Assembly: GCA_003343885.1 (NCBI GenBank)
Contig: QAKH01000071.1
Coordinates: 1 to 64,000, forward strand
Length of the DNA: 64,000 nt
Source: Clostridiales bacterium
GTDB taxonomy: Bacteria; Bacillota; Clostridia; Oscillospirales; CAG-382
Direction of reading: 5' to 3'
The position numbers and the translations under genes were made by a program. The stretch's first letter is position 1. Each line of letters opens with the position of its first letter. Under the pieces are notes generated by a model. The model saw only the letters and a list, made by a program, of their open reading frames with translations. It had not been told where the DNA came from and ran no database searches. Below, piece after piece: positions 1 to 8,589 of this stretch.

Positions 1-194
1 ACAGTGCCTGGGAAAGAGGTTCAAACGAAAATGCAAACAAACTGATAAGAAGATTCATTCCGAAAGGCGCAGACATCGGCGAATTCTCTCATGAGAGAAT
101 TAAAAGAATTGAACATTGGATAAACAACTATCCCAGAAGATTGTTTAACGGGCTTTCTTCTGATTTGCTTATTAAACGAATGTATGTCGCTTAA
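1..194 (+). mobile_element. IS30-family transposase, 3' end (partial)
   Basis: The window opens inside a reading frame (first full codon at base 3) that runs to TAA at 192-194. The 63 visible residues include SAWERGSNENANKLIRR, then PKGADI and a final HWINNYPRRLFNG segment. This is the usual C-terminal end of IS30-type DDE transposases: the last catalytic Glu lies in the WERGSNEN stretch. The rest of the gene lies outside the window, so I cannot tell whether the element is intact. An AT-rich stretch after the stop probably holds its terminal repeat. Confidence 0.85.
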
Positions 195-198
195 TTTT

Positions 199-225
199 TG
201 TGGTCATTTTATATTGCAATTTATA
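199..225. repeat. Possible terminal inverted repeat of the IS30 element
   Basis: The stretch starting TGGTCATTTTATATTGCAAT lies five bases after the transposase stop. It resembles the terminal repeats of IS30-family elements as I remember them. The partner repeat is outside the window, so the boundary is a guess. Confidence 0.3.
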
Positions 226-250
226 CATTTATTTTTGTTGTAATTAAGTG

Positions 251-279
251 TGGACAATATCTCTTTGTTGTGGTATAAT
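251..279 (+). promoter_or_regulatory. Sigma-A type promoter (TGGACA-17-TATAAT)
   Basis: TGGACA at 251-256 and TATAAT at 274-279 are separated by exactly 17 bases. Transcription would start near 286, at the foot of the hairpin unit 288-354. No ORF follows before the T-run at 353-357. Confidence 0.6.
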
Positions 280-284
280 TACTC

Positions 285-358
285 ATGAAGTGATTGGGTC
301 CTTTCTGTTAGAGTTTGTTAGGGATAACATTATTTTAACATGACTCAATCACTTTTTC
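285..358 (+). ncRNA. Candidate short structured RNA ending in a terminator-like T-run
   Basis: AAGTGATTGGGTC (288-300) pairs with GACTCAATCACTT (342-354) with one mismatch, and a run of five T follows. Inside the 41-base loop a second hairpin, TGTTA-GGGA-TAACA (317-330), can form. With the promoter at 251-279 this makes a self-contained transcript of about 70 bases. It could instead be part of the IS30 flank or a plain terminator. Confidence 0.35.
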
Positions 359-424
359 TATACTTTCGGTCTCACATCTATTGTAACTCTACAGTAAAAT
401 TAACTTATATTGTCAGAAAATATA

Positions 425-453
425 TTGAAATAATATGTTGTTTTTGGTATAAT
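425..453 (+). promoter_or_regulatory. Promoter of the HD-domain gene (TTGAAA-17-TATAAT)
   Basis: TTGAAA at 425-430 and TATAAT at 448-453 with a 17-base spacer. The predicted start near 460 gives a leader of about 36 bases before the ATG at 496, which has AAGGAG just upstream. Confidence 0.65.
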
Positions 454-495
454 TAAAAAAACGATAAACATACAGCCTGCTAAGGAGATAAAAGC

Positions 496-1098
496 ATGAA
501 TGAAGAACAGCTCAGGGGTATCCATATAGATACACCGAAAGATAAATTCATAGAAGCGTACAATACCGCCATTACAAGACAGGGCTCCAAAGAGCTGCTT
601 GATTGGATGATGAAAACTGATTTTTTCTCAGCTCCTGCAAGTTCAAAATTCCACAGCGCATATGAAGGAGGCCTCTGTGAACATAGCTTGAACGTGTACA
701 ACGCTATGATAGACAGATATAACTCGTCAAAGCCGGACGAATCGTTTGCCATAGTCGCACTGCTTCACGACTTGTGCAAGGCTGAGTTTTATAAGCTCGG
801 AACGAGAAACGTTAAAAACGAAACGACCGGAGCGTGGGAAAAAGTACCGTTTTATTCAATAGAAGATAAATTTCCGTTTGGGCACGGCGAAAAGTCCGTA
901 TTTCTCATAGAACGCTTTATGAGGCTGAAGGTGGAGGAAGCAATAGCTATACGCTGGCATATGGGCGGCTTTGACGACGCCGCTCGAGGCGGAAGCTTTG
1001 CTATTAACGGAGCTTTTGAAAAATACCCGCTCGCCGTTAAATTGCATATTGCGGATATAGAAGCTACTTACTTGATGGAAAATACTCAAAATAGATAA
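496..1098 (+). CDS. HD-domain phosphohydrolase-like protein
   Basis: The protein has 200 residues. An HD metal site is visible: H63 in CEHSLNVY, the HD pair H91-D92 in ALLHDLCK, and later histidines in FGHGEKS and RWHMGG. HD proteins hydrolyse phosphoester bonds, often in nucleotides; the substrate here cannot be read from the sequence. It is short and single-domain, without a GGDEF or RelA module. AAGGAG lies about eight bases before the ATG, which fixes the start. A good promoter (425-453) precedes it and the NagD-like phosphatase follows after 33 bases, so the two are probably co-transcribed. Confidence 0.8.
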   Translation: MNEEQLRGIHIDTPKDKFIEAYNTAITRQGSKELLDWMMKTDFFSAPASSKFHSAYEGGLCEHSLNVYNAMIDRYNSSKPDESFAIVALLHDLCKAEFYKLGTRNVKNETTGAWEKVPFYSIEDKFPFGHGEKSVFLIERFMRLKVEEAIAIRWHMGGFDDAARGGSFAINGAFEKYPLAVKLHIADIEATYLMENTQNR

Positions 1099-1131
1099 AT
1101 TTGACGATAAATAAAAAAGAAAGGCAAAAAA

Positions 1132-1941
1132 ATGAATAAGACTCTTGATATCAACACTAAATCCGGGTTTATCTGCGATATGGACGGCGTAATCTACCAT
1201 GGAAATATTCTTCTTCCGGGAGTTACGGAATTTGTTGAATGGCTTAAAAAGGAAAACAAGCATTTTCTTTTTCTCACAAACAGTTCAGAGCGTTCTCCGA
1301 AAGAATTACAGCAAAAGCTTGCGAGAATGGGACTTGACGTTGATGAGGGAAACTTTTATACAAGTGCCCTTGCAACTGCCGATTTCTTGGCAAATCAAAA
1401 GCCCGGCTGTTCCGCTTACGTTATCGGTGAGCCCGGCCTTATAAACGCGCTGTACCAGAGAGGAATTTCCATGAATGACGTAAACCCTGATTACGTAGTA
1501 GTAGGGGAGACTCGCAATTATAACTATGACAGTATTTTAAGGGCAGTACGGCTTGTTAATGCCGGAGCAAAGCTCATAGGAACAAATCCCGACATGACAG
1601 GGCCTTCCGAGCAGGGAATAATCCCGGCATGTAAAGCTTTTGTAGCGCCCATAGAGCTTTCCACAGGTGCGTTCGCTTATTATCTCGGCAAACCGAATCC
1701 TTTAATGATGAAAACCGGTATCAAATTGCTCGGAGTATCACCGGAAGATGCCGTTATTGTAGGCGACAGAATGGATACCGATATCATTGCCGGTGTGGAA
1801 TCCGGCATAGAAACAGTCTTGGTTTTGTCCGGTGTTACCAATTTCCACGTTATGCGCAAATTCCCGTATAGACCTACTTATATATACAACGGCGTAGGCG
1901 ATATAATAAAAGGAGTCCCCGCCGAGTATGATAAAGCTTGA
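1132..1941 (+). CDS. HAD-IIA family sugar phosphatase (NagD-like)
   Basis: The protein has 269 residues, typical for HAD class IIA phosphatases. Motif I is DMDGVIYHG with nucleophile D16 and acid-base D18, motif II is FLTNSS, and motif IV is VGDRMDTDIIAG near residue 210. The C2-type cap between them belongs to the NagD/p-nitrophenyl phosphatase group, which dephosphorylates small phosphates such as nucleotide or sugar phosphates. It is cytosolic. AAAGG sits upstream of the ATG. The next gene lies on the other strand and is decayed. The substrate is unknown. Confidence 0.88.
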   Translation: MNKTLDINTKSGFICDMDGVIYHGNILLPGVTEFVEWLKKENKHFLFLTNSSERSPKELQQKLARMGLDVDEGNFYTSALATADFLANQKPGCSAYVIGEPGLINALYQRGISMNDVNPDYVVVGETRNYNYDSILRAVRLVNAGAKLIGTNPDMTGPSEQGIIPACKAFVAPIELSTGAFAYYLGKPNPLMMKTGIKLLGVSPEDAVIVGDRMDTDIIAGVESGIETVLVLSGVTNFHVMRKFPYRPTYIYNGVGDIIKGVPAEYDKA

Positions 1942-2069
1942 CGGAGACTTTTGGCTGTTGTTATGAATTCAAATCGATTCAATTTTTGTTTGGCGCATAT
2001 GAGTGTTAGATTTTGGAGCGACTGAAGATTGACTGCTGAAAATCATAACGTATTGAAAATCATACCGTG

Positions 2070-2868
2070 TTAAAGAAGAGCGGCTGCAGTCATCGCAAGA
2101 TAGTTTTCTTCTGGAACATACGTCGGAACACTGTTTCCGGTACCTAAAGCATATGCTTTGAAACCTGTTTTTTTACACATTGCCCGTGCGCGGTCGTTGA
2201 CCTCGGCGGGCGTTTTTCTGCAAACATAGTCTAAATCCATACCGCCGATAACCGCAATTCTGTCGTGGAGTTTGTCGTACGCACTTTCAACCGGCTCAAT
2301 TACGTCTTCATATGAGTGCTTGCCGTCAATGCCCATGCTTATTATATCATCATATACGGCGTTTAGCTGACCGCATGAGTGTAAAATGACAGGCTTGTCG
2401 TAGCTGTGCGCAAGTTTTACTATCTTGTCAACGTGGGGGAATAACAGATTTCTCATGTCATCTGCGGAAATCATTGTTTGTTGGTTAAATCCCCAGTCAT
2501 CATTGTAAATTATGCCACCTACGCAGTCCAGATCAATCGCAGTTTTATAGTAGCGGTATATTCGGCTGCCCACCTGTTCAAAAACGTCTGAAACAACATC
2601 CGGCTCAAGAACTTGCAAGAGACGTTACGTAGTCGTATCCGGCAGCTCTGAAAGCCTCAACATGTGAAGCGTGATATTCCTGTTCGTTTTTTGGCGGTTC
2701 AGCAAGTCTTGAAAATTTTTGTTCAAGTACAGGATTGAGAAAGAACTCAAACAAAGTAGGTCTGTCCGGTGTTTCGCGGCGGAGTACTTTTAACAGGTTC
2801 GAAAAATCAGGTTTTCTGTCGGCTGTTGCTTCAATTATATTGTCAACAGTAACGTTAAACATAGCCAT
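2070..2868 (-). pseudogene. URO-D family (uroporphyrinogen decarboxylase-like / methyltransferase) gene with internal deletion
   Basis: Two pieces of one family lie in different frames. The N-terminal piece starts at ATG 2868 (RBS AAAGG, then MAMFNVTVDN) and stops after GYDYVTSLASS near 2605. The second piece runs from about 2618 to 2070, beginning QVLEPDVVSDVFEQVGSRI and including NDDWGFNQQTM and the conserved ILHSCGQ. In URO-D family proteins of gut Clostridia these blocks are normally separated by roughly 80-90 residues. So the gene seems to have lost an internal segment and also its frame. Together the pieces code for about 270 residues against about 350 usual. It lies downstream of phoR but shows no functional link to it. 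Confidence 0.75.
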
Positions 2869-2992
2869 TTTCCTTTCGCTGTATAAACTCTGTATGGGGC
2901 AGGTAATTATTACGCCACGCCTTGAGGTGAGTATAATATAACTATCGGAAATTGTCAATAACAACATGCTAAAAAACTGACAAAAATTTAAG

Positions 2993-4690
2993 TCATTTGG
3001 ATATTACATTTGTGAAATCACATGTAAATACCGAACCTTCAGATAATTTACTTGAAACCTTTATCTTTATCCCGTTATTTATGGCTATGTGCTTGACAAT
3101 CGACAGACCGAGGCCTGTACCGTTGACCTTCTTTGAGTGACTTTTATCGACTCTGAAAAATCTTTCGAAAATACGTTCACTGTACTCGTCAGGTATACCT
3201 ATTCCAGTATCGGACACAGTTACAGAATTATCCGAAATATCAATTGAAACCTTTCCGGATATCTTGTTGTACTTTATAGCATTGTCAATTATGTTGTATA
3301 ACAACTCATACATTTGACTTTTGCTTGCAAAAACATTAAAATCTCCTGAGCTTAGGCTGACTTGTACGTCTTTTTCCTGTGCCGGAAGTTTTAGGTAGTC
3401 GGTAATATCGCAAATTAAATCTCGAATTGAAAAGTGTGATTTTTCAGGTGTAACGTTTTCATCGAGGTGAGATAATTTTATTATGTCTTCTACCAATGCG
3501 ATAAGTCTTGTACTTTCTTTTTCTATTTTTAAAGCAAACATTTTCATGTCTTCGGGTTTGGCTATACCGCTTGTGATGAGTTGGGCATAACCGTGGATAG
3601 AAGTAAGAGGAGTTTTTAATTCGTGGGAAACGTTTGCTGTAAATTCTGTGCGGATTTGTTCATTTCTCATCTTGTCAGTCATGTCAAACATAAGAATGAC
3701 AACGCCTATTACAGTACCGTTTTCACCGACCGGACTGTAAAACACTTCGTATGTACGCTCATTAAGAGTGTATAAAAATGAGCCTCGTGTGTTGTGTGAC
3801 GCATTTATGAGGTTGTCAGAAAAATCAAGGTTGTTATCAACTAAGGAGATAATGCTTGTGTTGATAACGGAAGAAGTATCCTTAATGTTAAAAGCTTTCA
3901 CGGCACTGGGATTTATAGAAAGGATATTCAAGTCTTTATCTAAAACGACTAATCCTTCGTTCATGGATTCGCTTATTGCCTGGAGACGCAGCTTTTGGCG
4001 TTTTACTCGGTCCATCTGGTGGAGTATTTCACGGCTTTGATACGATATTCTGTTTATAAACGGCTTTAACTCATCGTAAGGAGATTGCAGGTTATCAATA
4101 TCTGAAAGTGAAATCTTTTCAATCGGTGCAACAATATTTTCAGTAAGACGCTTTGAAATAATTGCTGTAAAAATGAATATCAGTACGCACATAAATATTA
4201 ACACTACCGCAAGTTCAGTCATAAGCGAAAATACATCAAGCGTTCCGCTGGCAACAACAAGAATACTTCCGTCGTTTAGCTTTTGGGCGTAGCTGAATAT
4301 TTTACCGGAAAACAACGCTTTTGAAACATATCTTTCAGTTTTTCCTGATCCGTTTTGTATAGCCTGCTTCACTTCGTCCATTTCAGACATTTTCTCATAG
4401 GTGTCGGGAAAATATTCTTGGCTGTCCTCAACCGCGTAAATGGCGGAGTTTTGGGGAGATAATATCAACATGCTTTTCTTTTCGGTTACTATCGGAATAT
4501 TATCAGGGTAAATGCTGGTTTCAGACAAAGACTTGTTGATAAAGTCTGCAACCATATCTGCCTGGGAAATTATTTCGGTTTCAACACGTTGATTGAATAT
4601 GTAATAGTTGGCTGAAAACACCATAAGAGTTGAAATTATCAAAGCAATAAGCGTAACGAATCTCATGCTTTTATATATTATTTTAAACAT
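2993..4690 (-). CDS. phoR: PhoR-like sensor histidine kinase
   Basis: The protein has 565 residues. A transmembrane segment lies near residues 9-30, an extracytoplasmic sensor domain follows to about 150, and a second membrane helix (VVLIFMCVLIFIFTAII) lies near 165. Then come a HAMP-like linker, a PAS-like domain (about 235-330), the H-box FTANVSHELKTPLTSIHGY, and the ATPase boxes DNAIKYN, DTGIGIP and GTGLGLSIVKH. All autokinase residues are present. It is the partner of the regulator encoded just upstream (4900-5580), and both sit behind an Na/Pi cotransporter gene, so phosphate sensing is the natural reading. It may be slightly uncoupled from the regulator by the hairpin at 4788-4824. Confidence 0.87.
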   Translation of the reverse strand: MFKIIYKSMRFVTLIALIISTLMVFSANYYIFNQRVETEIISQADMVADFINKSLSETSIYPDNIPIVTEKKSMLILSPQNSAIYAVEDSQEYFPDTYEKMSEMDEVKQAIQNGSGKTERYVSKALFSGKIFSYAQKLNDGSILVVASGTLDVFSLMTELAVVLIFMCVLIFIFTAIISKRLTENIVAPIEKISLSDIDNLQSPYDELKPFINRISYQSREILHQMDRVKRQKLRLQAISESMNEGLVVLDKDLNILSINPSAVKAFNIKDTSSVINTSIISLVDNNLDFSDNLINASHNTRGSFLYTLNERTYEVFYSPVGENGTVIGVVILMFDMTDKMRNEQIRTEFTANVSHELKTPLTSIHGYAQLITSGIAKPEDMKMFALKIEKESTRLIALVEDIIKLSHLDENVTPEKSHFSIRDLICDITDYLKLPAQEKDVQVSLSSGDFNVFASKSQMYELLYNIIDNAIKYNKISGKVSIDISDNSVTVSDTGIGIPDEYSERIFERFFRVDKSHSKKVNGTGLGLSIVKHIAINNGIKIKVSSKLSEGSVFTCDFTNVISK

Positions 4691-4787
4691 ATGACACCTT
4701 CATCTTATATTAAGACTGGTACAACGCTTTTACGCACTGTACAATAACATACATTGTCACAAATTACTAAAACTTAAATAATACCAA

Positions 4788-4824
4788 CAGAGCAAGAATT
4801 ACGATAGCCGTCATTCTTGCTCTG
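4788..4824. repeat. Perfect 12-bp inverted repeat between phoB and phoR
   Basis: CAGAGCAAGAAT (4788-4799) and ATTCTTGCTCTG (4813-4824) pair perfectly around a 13-base loop. The T-rich tail (4828-4834) is on the plus strand, whereas both flanking genes are read on the minus strand. It is therefore not an obvious terminator for them. It may act as an mRNA processing or attenuating structure in the phoB-phoR message. Confidence 0.6.
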
Positions 4825-4899
4825 GAATTTTTTTATTTCACATTTTTATATGTATACGTAAATATCCTGACCTGACGGCAAATATAGCTGATACCTTTC

Positions 4900-5580
4900 T
4901 TATACCTCTGCCTTGTATCCGACGTTTCTCACGGTTACAATATATTCGCCGGCGTGACCGAGTTTTTGCCGCAATGTCCTTATATGGACATCAACTGTTC
5001 TTGTCTCGCCCTCAAAATCCGTTCCCCAAACTTCGTTCATGAGCTTGTCGCGGGTGAGGACAATGCCTTTATTCGACAGCAAATAGTATAGAAGTTCGAA
5101 TTCTTTATATGTTAAAGCAATTTGTTCGCCGGCAACTTTTACCGTCCTGCTCTCAGCATTTATCTGAATGTCCTTATACTCGAGAGATGACTTTTGGGTA
5201 TTCTCGTTCCCGGATGTTCTCCTTAAAACAGCATTTATTCTGGAAACAAGTTCGAGAACATCAAAGGGCTTGGTAATATAGTCGTCTGCACCGAGATCAA
5301 GTCCCTTGATTTTGTCAAGACGACCGCCTTTGGCAGTGAGAAGTATAACCGGGATATCCTTTGTTTCGGACTTGCGGCGAAGGTCGTTGAGAATCTGAAG
5401 ACCGTCAATGTCGGGAAGCATAATATCGAGCAAAATCAAGTCAGGTCGCTCGTTAGACAAAGCCTCCAGAAATGTTGACGCATTTTCAAAGCCTTTTGCC
5501 GAAAAAGCCGAAGCCTTAAGAGTGTATTCCAAAAGCTCACGGATATTGCTGTCATCTTCAACATAAAAAATTTTACGCAT
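4900..5580 (-). CDS. phoB: PhoB/PhoP-like OmpR-family response regulator
   Basis: The protein has 226 residues. The receiver domain (1-120) has the acidic pair in FYVEDD, the phospho-acceptor Asp in LILLDIMLPDIDG, and the conserved Lys in ITKPF. The C-terminal winged helix (about 130-225) contains LTYKEFELLYYLL and RTVDVHIRTLRQKLG, the OmpR/PhoB DNA-binding signature. It lies between nptA and phoR on the same strand, 40 bases after nptA. PhoP-box-like repeats in front of nptA (7426-7465) suggest that it regulates its own operon. Confidence 0.9.
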   Translation of the reverse strand: MRKIFYVEDDSNIRELLEYTLKASAFSAKGFENASTFLEALSNERPDLILLDIMLPDIDGLQILNDLRRKSETKDIPVILLTAKGGRLDKIKGLDLGADDYITKPFDVLELVSRINAVLRRTSGNENTQKSSLEYKDIQINAESRTVKVAGEQIALTYKEFELLYYLLSNKGIVLTRDKLMNEVWGTDFEGETRTVDVHIRTLRQKLGHAGEYIVTVRNVGYKAEV

Positions 5581-5620
5581 ACACCAAGCTCCTTGTTTTT
5601 ATATATTGGTTGTTATTTTA

Positions 5621-7366
5621 TCACACGTGATATTTTGACGCTAACTCTCTGTATTTTGTGTCAAAGTCTTCATTACCACGGTTTTTAATCTCGGCGAGAT
5701 ATTCGTGGGTATCAAAGCTGTCGTCGTTTATTCTTATCATACTTACTGCTATATTTGAGCAGTGGTCGGCAACACGCTCGCAGTTTGTAATAAGATCCGA
5801 GTATATAAAGCCAGTTTCGATGGTACACTTGTTTTCCTGAAGACGGTGTATGTGGTTTGTCTTCATCTTAATTTTCAGAGCATCAACAACCTGCTCAAGC
5901 GGTTCAACAGACTTTGCGCTTGCAACGTCTTCATTTTTAAAAGAGTCAACCGTGAGATTCAAGATTTCCGTCAATGCTTGTCTCATTGTTTCAATTTCTT
6001 TTACAGCCTCATCAGAGAAGGATACGTGTTTAGAGTTAATTTCCTCTGCAACTTTCACAAGGTTTACGGCATGGTCACTTATTCGCTCGTAGTCACCGAT
6101 AGCATGCAGCAGCATGGAAATCTGGTGGCTGTCGCTTAAGTTCAGATTTTCCCGACTGAGCTTTACAAGATAAGTTCCGATAACGTCTTCATACTTGTCA
6201 GCCTTGTCCTCTTGCTCACGTATCGTTTTTGCGGTCTTTTCATTGTAAGAGGTTAGAAGTGAAAGGGAAGAGATCAATGATGACTTTGCAAGCTCTGCCA
6301 TTTCGTTTGTAACCTTTTTTGCCTGATTTATAGCGATTGCCGGAGCTTCAAACAGACGCTCGTCAAGCAGACTATGCTCGTCCTTCTTGTTATCGTCTCT
6401 AATAATGAGACAGGCAAGTTTTTCAAGCTGCTTAGTGAACGGAAGAAGGAGAAGGGTAGAAAAGACGTTAAATGTGGTGTGAACGAGGGCTATCCCCTCT
6501 TTTGTAATAACACTTTCGAAGAAAGGAAAGCCTATTATTGCGTTGATAATATAAAATAAGGTAAGGAAAGTGAAAGTACCGATAACATTAAAACTTAAGT
6601 GTACAACCGCCGCGCGCCTTGCGTTTTTGTTTGTGCCTACGGACGAGAGCATTGCAGTAACACAAGTACCTATATTCTGACCGAGTATGATCGGGATAGC
6701 GTTAGAGTAGTGAATTTTACCCGTTACCGAGAGCGCCTGCAAAATACCGACAGAAGCGGAAGAACTTTGTATAATTGCAGTCAAAAGTGCTCCGGTGAGA
6801 ACACCTAAAATAGGATTTGTAAATAAAAGAAGAATGTTCTGGAACGCCGGTACATCAGAGAGCGGTTTTACGGCGTCTGACATGAAATCCATTCCCACAA
6901 TGAGAATTGTAAAACCTAAGAAAGCAGCTCCAACATCTTTTTTACCGGTTTTGCCGTAAAACATGTAAAATACTATGCCGATTATTGCCAGAATAAAAGA
7001 AAAGTTGGATGGCTTTACAAGCTGCATAAAGAAATTATCGCTTTCGATTCCGGTGAGACTTATGAGCCAAGCCGTAACGGTCGTACCAATATTTGCGCCC
7101 ATTATTATGCCTATCGATTGAGACAGCTTCATTATTCCGGAGTTAACAAAACCTACTACCATGACGGTGGTAGCCGAGGAGCTTTGTATTATCGCCGTGA
7201 CTCCGGCACCTAAAAGCACACCTTTTAAAGGATTGGAGGTAAGGTTTTCCAAAATTCCCTTAAGCTTGCCGCCGCATTGTTTCTCAAGGCTGTCGCCCAT
7301 AATAGTCATACCGAAAAGAAACAGCGCAAGTCCTCCGAAAAGAGTAATAACAGCAAAAATATCCAT
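5621..7366 (-). CDS. Na+/phosphate cotransporter (NptA/PhoU fusion type)
   Basis: The protein has 581 residues. The membrane part (1-310) carries the two inverted Na/Pi-cotransporter repeats, each with the QSSSA core (AIIQSSSATTVM near residue 60 and AIIQSSSASVGI near 200). The cytosolic C-terminal third (about 340-560) is a helical PhoU-like domain with ISDHAVNL and CERVADHCSNIAV. It imports phosphate with sodium, and the PhoU part probably reports flux to the kinase. The start has GGAGAG upstream. It is the first gene of an nptA-phoB-phoR operon and has PhoP-box-like repeats in its promoter region. Confidence 0.9.
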   Translation of the reverse strand: MDIFAVITLFGGLALFLFGMTIMGDSLEKQCGGKLKGILENLTSNPLKGVLLGAGVTAIIQSSSATTVMVVGFVNSGIMKLSQSIGIIMGANIGTTVTAWLISLTGIESDNFFMQLVKPSNFSFILAIIGIVFYMFYGKTGKKDVGAAFLGFTILIVGMDFMSDAVKPLSDVPAFQNILLLFTNPILGVLTGALLTAIIQSSSASVGILQALSVTGKIHYSNAIPIILGQNIGTCVTAMLSSVGTNKNARRAAVVHLSFNVIGTFTFLTLFYIINAIIGFPFFESVITKEGIALVHTTFNVFSTLLLLPFTKQLEKLACLIIRDDNKKDEHSLLDERLFEAPAIAINQAKKVTNEMAELAKSSLISSLSLLTSYNEKTAKTIREQEDKADKYEDVIGTYLVKLSRENLNLSDSHQISMLLHAIGDYERISDHAVNLVKVAEEINSKHVSFSDEAVKEIETMRQALTEILNLTVDSFKNEDVASAKSVEPLEQVVDALKIKMKTNHIHRLQENKCTIETGFIYSDLITNCERVADHCSNIAVSMIRINDDSFDTHEYLAEIKNRGNEDFDTKYRELASKYHV

Positions 7367-7425
7367 ACTCGCTCTCCATTTTATAATTTTATTTAGATTT
7401 TACATTTAACATGATATTTTAATTA

Positions 7426-7465
7426 TGTAAAATTCAAAATACAATTTATGTAAAATCCAAGTAAA
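7426..7465 (-). promoter_or_regulatory. PhoP-box-like array upstream of the Na/Pi transporter gene
   Basis: On the minus strand four hexamers occur in order: TTTACT (7465-7460), TTTACA (7454-7449), TGTATT (7443-7438) and TTTACA (7431-7426), spaced 5, 5 and 6 bases. The Bacillus PhoP box is a set of TT(A/C/T)A(C/T)A hexamers with about 5-base spacers (known). TAAAAT and TATCAT lie just downstream as possible -10 elements. Another copy, GATTTTACAT, appears on the plus strand at 7396-7405. Confidence 0.5.
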
Positions 7466-7504
7466 ATCAAATCGAGAGATGTCGGATTTTGTGATAATAA
7501 CAGG

Positions 7505-8452
7505 CTAATTTAATAATCCGTCAAGTATACCTTTTAAGTATCCTATTGCAAAAAGCCTGCCGATTGCGTCGTAACCGGGATTGTTAACATCTTCGCCTGC
7601 CATGGTAGGCACATGGTCGACTCTAATAGGAACATCTATTCCGTTTTCCATATAGACACGCATGATGTGCGCCATATTTATATCTCCGTTGTCGTGGAAG
7701 GTTTCACGGAAGTGTTCAGGACGACCTGTTGTATTTCTGAAGTGGACAAAGTATATTTTATCCGCAAAGTCTGTGATCACCTTTTCAAGGTCCTCCCCCA
7801 TGATATGGTATGTCGCCTGGCACATGGTGACGCCGAGACTCGGACTTTTAACAATGTCGTAAACTGCCTTGCGAATATTTTCTTTACAAATAAATATTCT
7901 TTGTGTTTTTGAGAGAGAGGGAACGGGCGGATCGTCCGGATGCAGAGCTAATTTGATCCCGTACTTTTCCGCCTCGGGAATTACAGCTTTGATAAAGTAT
8001 GTATAGTTATCCCACAGCCGGTCGGAAGTAATTACATTAGTTTCTTCCTTAAATTCAGACATGTTAAATTCTGTTACAAAAGCGCCGCCTCGCTCTGGGT
8101 AATGAGAGTTCGTACGCAGCCACCCTATGTTTGCCATAAAGTTGAAGCAAATAGTGCTGATATTTAACTTTTGCATTATAGGGAACATGCCAATTACTTT
8201 TTCAATGCAGCTGTCCCTGTCAGGAGCAGCGGTTTTTATGGAGTTATGAAGTTCGTTCGGCATCGGTTCAATGACGCATGGCGTAATCCCGAAGTCTGTA
8301 AATCTCTTATGAACCGTTAACCAGTGACTTTCATCGGTTATATCAAATTGTTCGTCTTCCGGCAACCTGATTACTCCGTGCGTGACTCCGCATTGAACAG
8401 CGTAGTCCCAGGTTATGTCTTTCTTGCTTCTGAAATAATCCGTAAGCAGCAT
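7505..8452 (-). CDS. Mannonate dehydratase-like (UxuA family) TIM-barrel enzyme
   Basis: The protein has 315 residues. The C-terminal half has the UxuA metal and substrate motifs ALHPDDPPVP, VHFRNTTG, ETFHDNGDINM and RVDHVPTMAGE. These belong to the xylose-isomerase-like mannonate dehydratases, which turn D-mannonate into 2-keto-3-deoxygluconate in uronate breakdown. It is somewhat shorter than the roughly 350-residue family norm. No other uronate gene is adjacent, so a related sugar-acid dehydratase is possible. It has its own upstream region with tandem repeats at 8471-8523. Confidence 0.8.
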   Translation of the reverse strand: MLLTDYFRSKKDITWDYAVQCGVTHGVIRLPEDEQFDITDESHWLTVHKRFTDFGITPCVIEPMPNELHNSIKTAAPDRDSCIEKVIGMFPIMQKLNISTICFNFMANIGWLRTNSHYPERGGAFVTEFNMSEFKEETNVITSDRLWDNYTYFIKAVIPEAEKYGIKLALHPDDPPVPSLSKTQRIFICKENIRKAVYDIVKSPSLGVTMCQATYHIMGEDLEKVITDFADKIYFVHFRNTTGRPEHFRETFHDNGDINMAHIMRVYMENGIDVPIRVDHVPTMAGEDVNNPGYDAIGRLFAIGYLKGILDGLLN

Positions 8453-8470
8453 ATGAACCTCCGTAAAACA

Positions 8471-8523
8471 AATTTATGTATAACATTTATGTTTCATGAC
8501 TTATGCTACATGACTTATGTTAC
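8471..8523. repeat. Tandem 14-bp direct repeats upstream of the mannonate dehydratase gene
   Basis: ATGACTTATGCTAC (8496-8509) is followed immediately by ATGACTTATGTTAC (8510-8523), 13 of 14 bases identical. Two degenerate relatives (AATTTATGTATAAC at 8471 and ATTTATGTTTC at 8485) precede them. The array ends about 20 bases from the start codon side of the gene, where an operator would lie. Confidence 0.6.
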
Positions 8524-8589
8524 ACGAGATATTTTGTTTTTGTGAATTTTTATGCAAATTCTTCGATAATAAATGCGATAAAGAAGAAT

